Shown: positions 42,098 to 51,451, counted from the first letter of the stretch. The stretch is 64,000 nt of DNA from JBGPLJ01 sp963826145 (GCA_963826145.1 CAWGVW010000001.1:248001-312000), one strand, 5' to 3'. Notes: generated by a model not told the origin, from the sequence alone. Numbers and translations: made by a program.

Positions 42098-43835
42098 TCA
42101 AAACGCCGATGACGTCAGCGTGATGTCGGCCTTCTTCCATGCGACCTGAAATCGCTTGTCGACGGCTGCAGCCTCCGCATTCTTGTGCTGCGCCCGGAGC
42201 GCTTCGCCCAGTCCATAGAGCGCCCAGCCATTCTCCGGATGCTGTTTGAGATCCTCGCGGTAGACCGCTTCGGCATCGGCGGGCTTGTTCGCTTTCAGGA
42301 GCTCGGCACCGAGCAGGTGACGCGCGGGAAAGAACCAGTCGCTCGGCTCGTCGTATGAAAGCTTGTCTTCGCGCGCAACAGCATCGCGCAACAGTTTCAC
42401 CGCGTCGTCAGGTCGCTGGTCGGCGTCCGCGATGCGGGCTTTGAGCTCCGCGATGGCGACACCGAAAAGATCCTTGGCCGTGTTGAATCCCGCAGGTGTG
42501 TCGGCGGAAACGCTTTCGTCGAGATGCTGGAGGCGCGACAGCGTTGAGATCGCTTCGTCGATCCGCCCCTTGGCGGCAAGCGCCATGCCGCGGCCATAGA
42601 GATAACCGCCGCCCGCCGTCGCAAATTTCGAATTCGGCGCGGGCTTCGCCAGCATGTCGTCCCAGCGGCCGAAGCGGATCGCGGCCGCGTATTCCTCCGT
42701 GAGCGGCCAGTCGTAGCCTGGCATGGCGAGCACCATCTCGTCTGAGATCGCCTTGCGCATGCGAGCGACGGCATCGAGCGTCTCCGCCTGGCGGCCTTCC
42801 ATCGCCGTGGAATACGCGAGGAACTGGTAGTTGTGAGCCGTGTACATCGAGTAGTAGTCGAGCGGGCTTGTTTTCGCGTAGTAGGCCTCGTCCGCACTCG
42901 CGGCCTTGCGATTGGCCTCGGCTGCGTCCTCATAACGACCCACCCGCTGCATGATGTGCGCCGGCATATGCACGAGGTGACCTGCGGCCGGCATCATGTC
43001 GCGCAGCCGTTCGGCGGCGGCCACGGCTTTTTCGGGATGCGGCGAAGCCTCCATCGCATGCACGTAGTAATGATTCGCACCCGGATGGCGTGGATCGCGC
43101 TTGAGGACCGATTCGAGCGTCGCAAGAATCTCTGCCGTTCCCTGTTCGGGCTTCCCGTCCGGCAGCCAAAGTTTCCAGGCGTGGATGTTCATCAGCGACT
43201 CGGCATAGAGCGTCTGGACGTCCAGATCGTTCGGAAATTGCTCGGCCACGCTCTTCATGGCCTCGGCGTAGGCCGTTACGACCGGACCGAGGTTCGATGG
43301 ATCGAGCGGCTGCGCGGACGGATAGCGCTTCCCGAGGGCGGCGATGAGCGCCTGCTCAACCGGCGATGCTTGTGCGGCGTTTTTCGTGGCTTCCTGCATC
43401 GCTTGAGATGCCACCCGGCCGCGCGGCTCGGCCATCATCGGTACGTTGTAGTTCGGACCGACCGTGAGCGCGACGCCCCAGTAGCAGATCGCGCAATGCG
43501 GATCGAGCTCCGTGGCTTTTGCGAACGACCGCGTCGACTCGTCGTGGTTGAATGCCCAGAGCAGGCGCAGGCCCTGATCGAAATACCGCTGCGCGTCGGC
43601 CGATGCGGTTGTGATCTTGCGATGGGAATCGCCAAGGCCATCGAAGAGCTGCGCGCCCTTGGCCCAATCCGCAATCGTGGCTGGCACGTGTGCCATGGCA
43701 TGTTGATCCGGGGCTCGCGGGCGCGGGCGCGGGCATAGCGGGCGCGGTTTGCGCCAACGGTTGCTTGGCCGATTCGCCGCAGGCAGCGAGTGCGAGCGTC
43801 GCGATGGAGATCAGAACGACAACCCTGTTCTTCAT
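42098..43835 (-). pseudogene. TPR-repeat lipoprotein, frameshifted after the signal peptide
   Basis: The gene should start at ATG 43835 with MKNRVVVLISIATLALAAC (lipobox) and a Pro/Ala linker. The TPR part (DQHAMAHVPATIADWAKGAQ onward, ~530 codons, with repeats such as QRYFDQGLRLLWAFNHDEST) lies in another frame. The switch must occur in 43700-43740, a GC-rich run of CGCGGG hexamers. One inserted base or a two-base loss would explain it. As read, an internal ATG at 43696 would give a cytoplasmic protein without its signal. It may be an assembly error or a slippage mutation. The TPR body itself is intact. Confidence 0.75.
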
Positions 43836-43937
43836 GTCCGTCCCCCGTGGCTGCCCCGGCGCGGACTCTAGCGCTACGGTTGTCAAAATTCGATTAACCT
43901 TCGGGCTACGACGAATCGGGAGGAAGGGGGACTTCTC

Positions 43938-44360
43938 ATGCTGCTCGTCTGGCTAGGCGTCGCGATTGTCGCGACCGTCGCATATCACCTCGTGCTCAAG
44001 CTCACGCCGGCCGGCGCCAACCCCTACCTCTCGCTCACGGTGACCTACGTGATTGTCACCACCGCTTTCGCTTCGCTCTACGCATTGATGTCCGGCGGCG
44101 TTCCATTGCGGGAGTCCTTGCAGGCGCTCAATTGGACGGCGGTGGTCCTCGGCGTCTCCATCGTGGGTCTCGATTTCGGTTTTCTCATGCTCTACCGCTC
44201 GGGATTCGACGTGAGCCTCGGCCAGCTCGTCACTCAGTCGGCCGCGGCGCTTCTCCTGCTCCTGGTGGGGGTCGCGTTCTTTCAGGAGAAGCTTTCGCTC
44301 GCCAACGTTGTGGGCATTACGCTCTGCGTCGTCGGCCTTTGGCTGGTCAGCCGCCGCTGA
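43938..44360 (+). CDS. EamA-like small membrane protein
   Basis: 140 residues with four to five membrane helices (LVWLGVAIVATVAYHLVLKL, YLSLTVTYVIVTTAFASLYA, LLLLLVGVAFFQEKLSLANV, VVGITLCVVGLWLVSRR). It resembles one EamA repeat of drug/metabolite transporters, which act as dimers when single-repeat. The FFQEKLSLANVVGITLCVVG motif is typical. GAAGGGGG lies upstream of the ATG. Substrate unknown. Confidence 0.8.
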   Translation: MLLVWLGVAIVATVAYHLVLKLTPAGANPYLSLTVTYVIVTTAFASLYALMSGGVPLRESLQALNWTAVVLGVSIVGLDFGFLMLYRSGFDVSLGQLVTQSAAALLLLLVGVAFFQEKLSLANVVGITLCVVGLWLVSRR

Positions 44361-44520
44361 ATCTACGGCCGAGATGGGGTTCGGCCTCGAATTTGCGGGG
44401 GTTAGGCCGGCCTGGAGCCGCAGGCATCCCGTTTTTCGCGGAGCCGTGTAAACTACGCGCCCTTTGCAGGGACCGGCGAGGGCCAAGTCCCTGATTAGAA
44501 GAACGATTGTCGGCTAAGAC

Positions 44521-44597
44521 GCGCCTGTAGCTCAGTTGGATAGAGTACCTGGCTACGAACCAGGGGGTCGGGAGTTCGAATCTCTCCAGGCGCGCCA
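44521..44597 (+). tRNA. tRNA-Arg, anticodon ACG
   Basis: 77 bases. The acceptor GCGCCTG pairs with CAGGCGC (44587-44593), with encoded GCCA end. The D-loop is AGCTCAGTTGGATAGAGT. The anticodon stem CCTGG/CCAGG encloses CTACGAA with ACG at 44555-44557 (A34 is edited to inosine by TadA). The T-loop is GTTCGAATC. Its 3' 45 bases are repeated exactly at 46278, where an island ends. In E. coli this tRNA directly follows csrA and serV. Confidence 0.97.
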
Positions 44598-44598
44598 A
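44553..44598 (+). repeat. attL: 46-bp direct repeat, left copy (3' half of tRNA-Arg)
   Basis: From the anticodon loop (CTACGAACC) to the base after CCA, identical to 46278-46323 in the same orientation. With an integrase relic just downstream, this is the left attachment site of a tRNA-targeted element of about 1.7 kb. Confidence 0.9.
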
Positions 44599-44627
44599 AT
44601 TCCCCAAGAGGAATGCTGACTTACGCT

Positions 44628-45760
44628 TCAACCACCTGACGTTTTCTTCCGCAACAGAACCAATGCGGGAGTTTTGCGTGACGGCAGTGCGCAAACTCTT
44701 TCCGCCGCCGCAATCAGGTTCTCAAGCTCCGCCTGCGAGTAGTGCGTTGTGATGCGTCCACTCTTGTGACCGAGCAGGTCCTGCCGGTCTTCAAACGAAA
44801 CGCCCGCCGCGCGCAGCCTCCTGCCAAACGTGTGCTTGAGATCATGAACCCGCACATGTCGAAACCCCCAAGGTGCCGTCTCCTTCGTGTCCTCTTCCAG
44901 CTTGTCGGCCGCCCGCTCGCGCGCGCACTTCCAGGCTGAATTGTTGACCTTGGTCACCGGGCGACCTCGATACGTGAACACCAACTCCGGATGCTCGTTT
45001 CGGACTTCATCGATCACCGAACGTGCCACGCGATTCAAGACGACGAGACGATCCTCGGCATTCTTGACGTACGTGTTCGGGATGATGAAGACGGACGAGC
45101 CGAACTCCGGCACCTTCACTTCCCAGTCCCACCGTAACCTGCACACCTCCTGTTCACGGCATCCCGTGTTGACCTTGAAGAGCGCCATCCGGGCGAGATG
45201 CGCGGGCAACTCGCGAAAGAGCCGAGTCTGCTCGTCGAAGTTGATCGGGTAGGGGTCCCGGCCGTCGGTGATTCGAAGCAGCTTTATTTTCGGCGCCGCT
45301 TCGAGCCACGTGAGGCCCTGAGCATCGATCCATTCACTCGCGGCCAGATTCACGATTCGTCGCACGACGGCCAGCGCGTGATTGATCGACTTGGTCTTTA
45401 GCCCTTCCTTCCTCCGACTCGCAATGAATTCCTGTAGAGCCCCGATGTGCACCTGTCCGAAGCGGCAACGACCCGATGAATGGGTCCAGAAGCCTCAGCT
45501 GCAGCGCGTCGTCTCGAATACGCCGCCGGTGCTGGTTCTCGTTCAGGAATCTGGTAGCGGCAGCACGGACTGTGTGCTCGGCGCGGATGCCGTAGAGGCT
45601 GGCTTCGCGGACCTGGTTGATCCGTTGGGCGAGAAGCTCTTCGGCCTTTCGCTGGTCACTCGTTCCAGTGCTTTCGCAAACTCGTCGTCCTCGGATGATC
45701 TTGTCGATGTGCCAGAGCCCACCACGTTTGATGAGTCCCTGGCGTCTTCGGTTGTCCCAT
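44628..45760 (-). pseudogene. int: Tyrosine recombinase (integrase), frameshifted
   Basis: The 3' part (44628-45452, 274 codons from VHIGALQEFIASRRKEGL) carries the catalytic core: GCREQEVCRLRW (first Arg), HDLKHTFGRRL (His, with Lys where most have Arg), LLGHKS and the Tyr of ITTHYS. The N-terminal part is in another frame upstream: RQGLIKRGGLWHIDKIIRGR, then AEELLAQRINQVREASLYGI and RDDALQLRLLDPFIGSLPLR. The frame changes around 45453-45459 by one base. The likely original start is near ATG 45760. It sits beside tRNA-Arg, facing it, as expected for an integrase at attL. Not functional as read. Confidence 0.85.
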
Positions 45761-46032
45761 GGCTTGCTCCTTGGTTGAGCCGCGGGACGCCCGTTGCGGG
45801 TCTTATAGTCCTCGGCGGCGCTTCCATTTCAAGGCGGTCGAAGGCTCGGCCCTGGGTGACCGATCTGGATCTCCGTGAGGAAGGGTCGGACCTCGCGGTT
45901 GAAGCGGTTCTTGTCCATGCCGAAGAAGTAGGGCGCGTCGCGAAGGCGGATGAGGCGAGGGAGGAGGGATCGGCCGCTGTAGCCCGGTGTGCTTCGTTCG
46001 TGAAGCGATTCGGATTGTTCGGTGGGATTCAT
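45755..46032 (-). pseudogene. xis: Excisionase / AlpA-like HTH gene, frameshifted
   Basis: From ATG 46032 (MNPTEQSESLHERS) the frame encodes RLIRLRDAPYFFGMDKNRFN REVRPFLTEIQIG, split here for length. This is the helix-turn-helix of recombination directionality factors that accompany this integrase type. It then terminates at 45829. The continuation GRAFDRLEME and then AEDYKTRNGRPAAQPRSKPW appears in the two other frames, so at least two indels (near 45855 and 45830) have broken it. It would overlap the integrase start. The 245 bp upstream, to the right repeat, holds nothing recognisable. Confidence 0.7.
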
Positions 46033-46277
46033 TGTCGCGACCGTGAACTCAGTGCCGAGCTTCGGCGTTGAGGGCGACTTGTAACGACCGTTGCTTGCGC
46101 CTGTCGAGTCAAAAGTCTTCGGCGGACACTCCCGTACATTCCCGGTCATCGCGATCATCGCTCGACAGACAGGTCGCGCGGATGCGGACCATCACCGTCG
46201 CGTCGATTGTCCGGGAGTGATCGTGACGATTGCAACGGGCGTCACGCAGCAATTTCAATGACTAACAATCCGCGTCA

Positions 46278-46323
46278 CTACGAACCAGGGGGTCGGGAGT
46301 TCGAATCTCTCCAGGCGCGCCAA
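46278..46323 (+). repeat. attR: 46-bp direct repeat, right copy
   Basis: Exact copy of tRNA-Arg bases 44553-44598. The tRNA 5' half is missing here, so it is not a tRNA gene. It is followed within 8 bases by an intrinsic terminator that probably belonged to the tRNA-Arg transcript before insertion. Confidence 0.9.
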
Positions 46324-46330
46324 TGAAATG

Positions 46331-46359
46331 AAAAAGCCCCGCTCTCGGCGGGGCTTTTT
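46331..46359. terminator. Bidirectional intrinsic terminator
   Basis: AAAAAGCCCCGC pairs with GCGGGGCTTTTT around a short loop, giving a GC stem with an A-tract before and a T-tract after. It works on the + strand (original tRNA-Arg transcript) and on the - strand for the converging HdeD-type gene ending at 46373. Confidence 0.85.
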
Positions 46360-46372
46360 AGTTTCTTGTGTT

Positions 46373-46900
46373 TCATAGGCGTCGAAGCGTCGACGCGAGT
46401 GTCACCAGCGCGAGTCCGGTGCCGAGCAGATTGACGCCGACCAGAATGCCGACGGCCCACATGCCGGAAATGGGCCATTGACTCCAGATCAAGGCGCCGA
46501 GAAGAAATGAAAGCAAGCCGCTCGTGAGCAGCCACACCCAGCCGCTAGCCGGGCGGTAGCGAAAGGAAACGACGATCTTGCAGATGCCCTCCGTCACGAA
46601 ATAACCGACGAGGAGCAGTGTCAGGAACGCCAGGCCGAAGAATGGACGGGCGATCACCGCGACTCCCGCCAGTGCAGTGACTACACCGAGCACGAGGCTG
46701 ATCGTCTTGTCGAGCTTCGTTTCGGCCCCGCGCATGCGCACGATGGCTACGATCCCGGCGAGCAGCAGGATGATGCCGATCGCAATTACCACGGCGCTAC
46801 CCGCGACGGCGGGCATCAACACCCCGGCGAGGCCCAGGATGATCAACACGATGCCCAGTGTATTCAGGCGGGCAATTCCAGGTCGCACTTCATCTGCCAT
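46373..46900 (-). CDS. HdeD/DUF308 family membrane protein
   Basis: 175 residues with six membrane helices in three pairs (LGIVLIILGLAGVLMPAVAG, AVVIAIGIILLLAGIVAIVR, FFGLAFLTLLLVGYFVTEGI, WVWLLTSGLLSFLLGALIWS, WAVGILVGVNLLGTGLALVT), matching HdeD/DUF308. E. coli HdeD is linked to acid resistance at high cell density. It lies downstream of, and in the same direction as, the broken HAD phosphatase gene, 12 bp apart, and ends at the shared terminator. Confidence 0.9.
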   Translation of the reverse strand: MADEVRPGIARLNTLGIVLIILGLAGVLMPAVAGSAVVIAIGIILLLAGIVAIVRMRGAETKLDKTISLVLGVVTALAGVAVIARPFFGLAFLTLLLVGYFVTEGICKIVVSFRYRPASGWVWLLTSGLLSFLLGALIWSQWPISGMWAVGILVGVNLLGTGLALVTLASTLRRL

Positions 46901-46912
46901 GAGTCTTCTCCA

Positions 46913-47882
46913 TCACGGATAGATCTGCTTCCAGTCGTCCTTCATGCTCACGACCGTCCAGCCTTTCGCTTTCGCTTCATCGAGTCCCTTGTCGAGCTTG
47001 CCGATGTGCGACTCTCGATCGTACGCCCACTCACGCACGGCGTCGGTGTGATGGACGTATAGGCAGAAGCGCAAGCCACTGCCGGCGGCCGTCCATTGCA
47101 GCATCTGCAGGTCGCCATCGGAGTTGCCGAAGGCGGCGATGGGACGGCGACCGATGTGCCGCTGGATACCGACGGGCTTGCCCTCCTTGTCGTCGTTGAG
47201 GACGAGTGTCGGCAGCTTGACGATGACGGGATGGCCGTCGCGGTATTCATATTCCAGGCCGCCACTCGAGCCCGACGACCTGCTCGGGTGGAATGCCATA
47301 GACGCGCTCCGCCCATGGACGCATGAACTCGATGCCGCCGCCGGAAACGATGAAGGTCTTGAAGCCGTTCGCACGCAGGTACGTGAGAAGTTCCAGCATC
47401 GGTTGATAGACCATCGACGTCAGGAGCTTCCCGGTCTTCGGATTTTTCGCAGTCTTGATCCAGTCATTGACGGCCTTGTCGAAGTCATCGGTCGTCATCC
47501 CCGCATGGGTCGCGGCCAACATGGCCATCAGACCCTTCTCGCCCGAGGCGGCGACGCCCTTCATGTCGCCCTTGAGAAGTGAGGCGAACGGCTCTGTCGT
47601 CTTCCATTCGGGATGCTGGGGCGCGAGCGCCTTCACGCGATCCGCGACGAAGAAAAACTGAAAATACATCGGCTGCTCGGCCCAGAGCGTGCCGTCGTTG
47701 TCGAACGTCGCGATGCGTTCCGGCACCGGGACGAAGTTCGCCGACCCCGCTTTCGTCACCTGCTCGACGAAGTGAATGATCGCCTGCTTGGGCGCCGTGT
47801 TGTTCCAGGACGGCAAGGGATCGGCGGCGACCGCCTTGGCCGCCAGAAGTGCCGCTGCGACGACGAGCCCTGAGTTCTTCAT
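46913..47882 (-). pseudogene. Secreted HAD-family phosphatase, frameshifted
   Basis: The 5' part (47247-47882) starts MKNSGLVVAAALLAAKAVAA (signal peptide). It has the HAD nucleophile motif ATFDNDGTLWAEQP and motif II TFIVSGGGIEFM, and ends at YGIPPEQVVGLEW then a stop. The same protein resumes in another frame as SSGGLEYEYRDGHPVIVKLP, then AAFGNSDGDLQMLQW (motif III/IV) to 46913. One extra C in the CCC run at 47271-47273 explains the shift. A full-length protein would be ~322 residues. As read, the product lacks the metal-binding GDGDxD-type motif. Confidence 0.85.
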
Positions 47883-48123
47883 GGTGCGTCCTTCAGGAGA
47901 AAATGGCCGCGCGCGGGGCTACCGCGCCCTGTGGCACGGCCAATATCGAATCGCCGGCCACCCAGTGGTATTGGACCTTGGTCTGACTGGCGCCGGCCGT
48001 CGGCCCCCTGGGGTTGGCGCTGTCTCGGCCTCTGTGTTAGAACGCCGACCGATCGCGCAACGCGACCAGAAGAACAACTCACGGTAGGGCATCAATGCGG
48101 CCATCCGCCTCGAGGCGCAGCCG

Positions 48124-50444
48124 GTGAAGGCCGGCATCTCAGGTCTCGTCGCGCTCGCTCTGATCGCGTTCGTCGCGTGGCTTGCGATTGCCTTGCAGGA
48201 ACCGCCGAGTGCGGGCGGCGGCGAGACGCCCGCCAAGGATTTCTCGGCTGCCCGTGCCATGCTCGACGTGCAGGCGATCGCCGAAAGGCCGCATCCCATC
48301 GGGTCGGCCGATCACGCGCGCGTTCGCTACCACATCGTTGCGCGGCTGCGGGCCCTCGGGCTCGAACCGCAGCTTCAGGAAACCACGGCAGTTTTTGCAC
48401 GCGATGGCGTCGCAGGGCGCGTGACCAATATTCTGGCGCGGGTCAAAGGCACAGCGAACACGCGGGCCGTGATGCTGTGCGCCCACTATGACTCGGTGCC
48501 GTCGGGTCCCGGCGCCGGCGATGACGCGTCCGGTGTCGCGGTTCTCCTTGAAACACTGCGCGCCTTGCGAGCCCGGCCGGCGCTGAAGAACGATGTGATC
48601 GTGCTCATCACCGACGGCGAGGAGGTCGGTCTTCTCGGTGCGGCGGCGTTTACGGCAGAGCACCCCTGGGCGCGCGATGTCGGTGTCGTCCTCAATTTCG
48701 AAGCGCGCGGCAATCGCGGGCCCGCGATGATGTTCGAGACGACGGCCGGCAACGCGCGCTGGATTGATCTGATGCGAGACCGGGTGGCTGATCCGCGCAG
48801 CTCATCGTTCACGCAGGCGGTCTATCAGCACATGCCGAACGACACGGATCTCACCGTGTTCAGGGGCGCCGGCCTTGAGGGTCTCAACTTCGCATTCATC
48901 GGCAATCTCCCCGCCTATCACACGCGCCTCGATACGCCGGAGAACCTGAGCACCGCGACTCTCGAACAGCAAGGCAACTACGCGCTTGGCATCGCGCGGG
49001 GAGCGGGCAACGCGAAGTCTGCCCTGGTCCGGGAAGTCCGATGCCACTTACTTCAACATGCTCGGTTCGACGATGATCGTTTACCCGCGAAGCGTGGGTC
49101 GATCGCGCTAACGATCGGCGCCGCGCTGCTCACCATTGCGGTCGTGATTCTTGCGTTCCGGCGTGGCCAAGTGACAGTCCGCAGTCTTCTGCTGTCGTTG
49201 TTGTTGCCACCGTTCTGCATGGGGGCTGCGTCGGGCCTCGCGTTTCTGATGCTGGGCATCGCACGATGGATGCATCGAACGATCGTTCCGGCCGGCCCCA
49301 TCCTGATGAGCAACTGGTATGCCGGCGCAATCGTTGCGATCGCCGTCACGGTTGCGATGACGTTGATAGCGTTACTACGCCGTAGAGTGACGGCAACGGC
49401 CCTGAGCGTCGGTGCGCTCGTCTGGTGGACGGCATTCGCCGGATTGACGGCCATGTTTCTCCCCGGTGGAAATTTTCTGTTCCTGTGGCCGACGGTGCTG
49501 CTCTCGTTCGCGGTGCTGACGGGCCTGCGCTGGGCTCCGGGCACTGCGCCGGGCATCGCTGCGCAGATCCTGTCGCTCCTTCTTATATTGCTGACGGTCA
49601 TCCTGCTTGCGCCCGTGGGTTACTCGTTTCATGTCGCTTTCCCGCTGCACGCCGTTGGTACCGATCGTGCTCGCGACATTCTACGTCGATCGCGCTGGCG
49701 GTGATCGTCGATCCGCTCTATCGCACGGTGGCTGCCTTTGGCTGGCACGCAGCAGGTGGAGCGGCAGCGGCGGTCGCACTGCTATTCAGTGGCGGGCTGG
49801 TCTACACGCGCTATTCCGCGGAGCATCCGCAAGTCTCGAATCTCTTCTACCTGCTCGACGCGGATTCCGGTCACGCCTTCTGGGCCACGCGCGAGTCGAC
49901 CGCGAATGACTGGACGGCGAAGGTCTTGACGATCACACCGGAAAGGGGACCGATGCCGGTATTCTTTGCGACCGACACCGGGATGCTGCTGCGGCATGAA
50001 GCGCCGATTGCCGACCTCGCCCCGCCGCAGGTCGAGGTCTTGAGCGACACGACGAAAGGCGACCGTCGATTGCTGCGGCTCAACATGCGGGCCGGGCAAC
50101 CCGCGTGGGAATTGCGTGTGCGGCTGAGTGGTAGCGTTGTAATTTCTGCAACGGTCGATGGCCGGCCGATGGAGCGATCGCCTGCAATCGGGCCGCGAGG
50201 GTCCGGTTCCGACGGCGATGAGTGGAGTCTGCGTTACTTCAACCCCGCGCCGGGTGGCGTACGCCTGTCGCTCGAGGTGCCGGCGGGCAAGGCCCTGACG
50301 CTGCGCACGACGGCCTATCTGCTGGGCTTGCCGGCGCTTGCGAGCGGCGCTGCACCACCGCGCCCCGCAAATCTCATGCCGAATCACGAGGGCGATCTCA
50401 CGCTGATCGCTCGTGCAACCGAGATTCCCGCCACCGCCAAATAG
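48124..50444 (+). pseudogene. M28 metallopeptidase with membrane domain, several frameshifts
   Basis: The GTG/ATG-type start region at 48124 encodes a membrane anchor and an M28 aminopeptidase domain. Zinc ligands show in CAHYDSVPSGPGAGDDASGV, ITDGEEVGLLGAAAF and LPAYHTRLDTPENL. A membrane bundle (TIGAALLTIAVVILAF and others) and a C-terminal beta domain follow. The homologous protein runs through three frames: near 49030 it leaves the first frame (SDATYFNMLGSTMIVYPRSV is in frame 2), returns near 49095, then shifts near 49660 and 49685 to reach SIALAVIVDPLYRTVAAFG and the C-terminus at 50444. The total (~773 codons) matches family length, so the gene is collinear but indel-laden. Confidence 0.8.
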
Positions 50445-50552
50445 AATTCCGGCCGCTCGCGAGCGCTGTCGCCGATCGCCGACGCGTTGACACATGGCGC
50501 GGCGCGGTGTCATCTACCCGCACTCGAAAGTCGAGTGAAAGGGGAATGAATC

Positions 50553-51101
50553 ATGAGCCTGTGGAAAGAATTGACGGCAAAAGAAGCTGAGGCCGCCCGT
50601 CGTGAATCGCCGGTGGCCGCCCGCGACCCGGTCGTCGTCTCGCACGAGCTGCAGCAGAAGCCGGCGGAGCGCAATGTCGAGAACCACCCGGCGGCGGTCG
50701 ACGCGCGGCGCGCACGCACGGGCGCTGTGGACACGACTCGCGAGGCGCTGATTGCCGCGGGCCTCGTCATAGAGGGCAAGATCCAGGGCAGCGGTCATGT
50801 CCGTATCGCCGGTCAGTTCAATGGCGACGTGCAGGTCGAAGGCAATCTCACCATAGAAGCGGGTGCGCGGGTCACGGGCCAGGTGCGCGCGCAGAACGTG
50901 GTCGTCGGTGGCGAGCTCGAGGGCAACATCGAAGGCGCCACGCGCGTCGAACTCCTCGAGACGGGTGTTCTGTCGGGCGATCTCAAGGCGGCTTCCCTCG
51001 TCGTCGCGGCGGGATCGCGCATGCGCGGACGCGTCGAATTCGGTTGGGAAGGTAAGGCCGACAAGACGCAGAAACTGCGGGAGACCGGCTCGGGATCATG
51101 A
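50553..51101 (+). CDS. Bactofilin
   Basis: 182 residues. The N-terminal ~65 residues are polar and Ala/Glu/Arg-rich. The bactofilin beta-helix follows with its regular hydrophobic-Gly repeats (IEGKIQGSGHVRIAGQFNGD, VQVEGNLTIEAGARVTGQVR, NVVVGGELEGNIEGATRVEL, GVLSGDLKAASLVVAAGSRM). The C-terminus is basic. Bactofilins polymerise without nucleotide and organise cell-wall or polar structures in the cytoplasm. GAAAGGGG lies eight bases before the ATG. Coupled to the next gene by ATGA. Confidence 0.92.
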   Translation: MSLWKELTAKEAEAARRESPVAARDPVVVSHELQQKPAERNVENHPAAVDARRARTGAVDTTREALIAAGLVIEGKIQGSGHVRIAGQFNGDVQVEGNLTIEAGARVTGQVRAQNVVVGGELEGNIEGATRVELLETGVLSGDLKAASLVVAAGSRMRGRVEFGWEGKADKTQKLRETGSGS

Positions 51102-51451
51102 GCGCGGCGCGCGCTCCGCTAGCCGGCAAAACTCGAACCTGTCCGCACTGCAAGGCGACGATTCTCGAAAGCGCGGCCATCTGTCCGGCCTGCCAGCACC
51201 ACCTGCGCTTCGACAAGGGAGCGGAGGAGCGCGCACGGCCGGATGCGGTGCCGCTGCGCGTCGAGGGCCTCATTCGTCAGCCGGCGAACGCACCGCTTTC
51301 CGAGTATTCGGTCGTCGTGTCGATTCGAAACGAGCATGGCGAGGAAATCGCCCGGAAGGTGGTCGGCGTCGGTGCGTTGCGTCCGGACGAAGAGCGGTCG
51401 TTCACGCTCAGCGTCGAACTCTTCAAGGTGAATGGGCTGGTGCCGCGCTAG
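51098..51451 (+). CDS. Zinc-ribbon protein coupled to bactofilin
   Basis: 117 residues. CPHCKATILESAAICPAC (about 15-32) is a four-Cys zinc ribbon. The second half (VEGLIRQPANAPLSEYSVVV, EEIARKVVGVGALRPDEERS) looks like a small beta-sandwich. The start overlaps the bactofilin stop by 4 bases, so the two are probably made in fixed proportion. The 3' end overlaps the convergent SDR gene by 29 bp. Function unknown; possibly a bactofilin partner. Confidence 0.8.
   Translation: MSAARAPLAGKTRTCPHCKATILESAAICPACQHHLRFDKGAEERARPDAVPLRVEGLIRQPANAPLSEYSVVVSIRNEHGEEIARKVVGVGALRPDEERSFTLSVELFKVNGLVPR

Noticed and set aside
41955..42149. 64-codon + strand frame between the AI-2E transporter and TPR genes
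   Set aside because: Overlaps the TPR 3' end, has no ribosome site or domain; probably chance.
45440..45465. Programmed ribosomal frameshift in the integrase
   Set aside because: No slippery heptamer or downstream pseudoknot; neighbouring xis is also broken, so decay or error is likelier.
46278..46323. A second tRNA-Arg gene
   Set aside because: Only the 3' half is present; the 5' acceptor and D-arm are missing. It is the distal attachment repeat.
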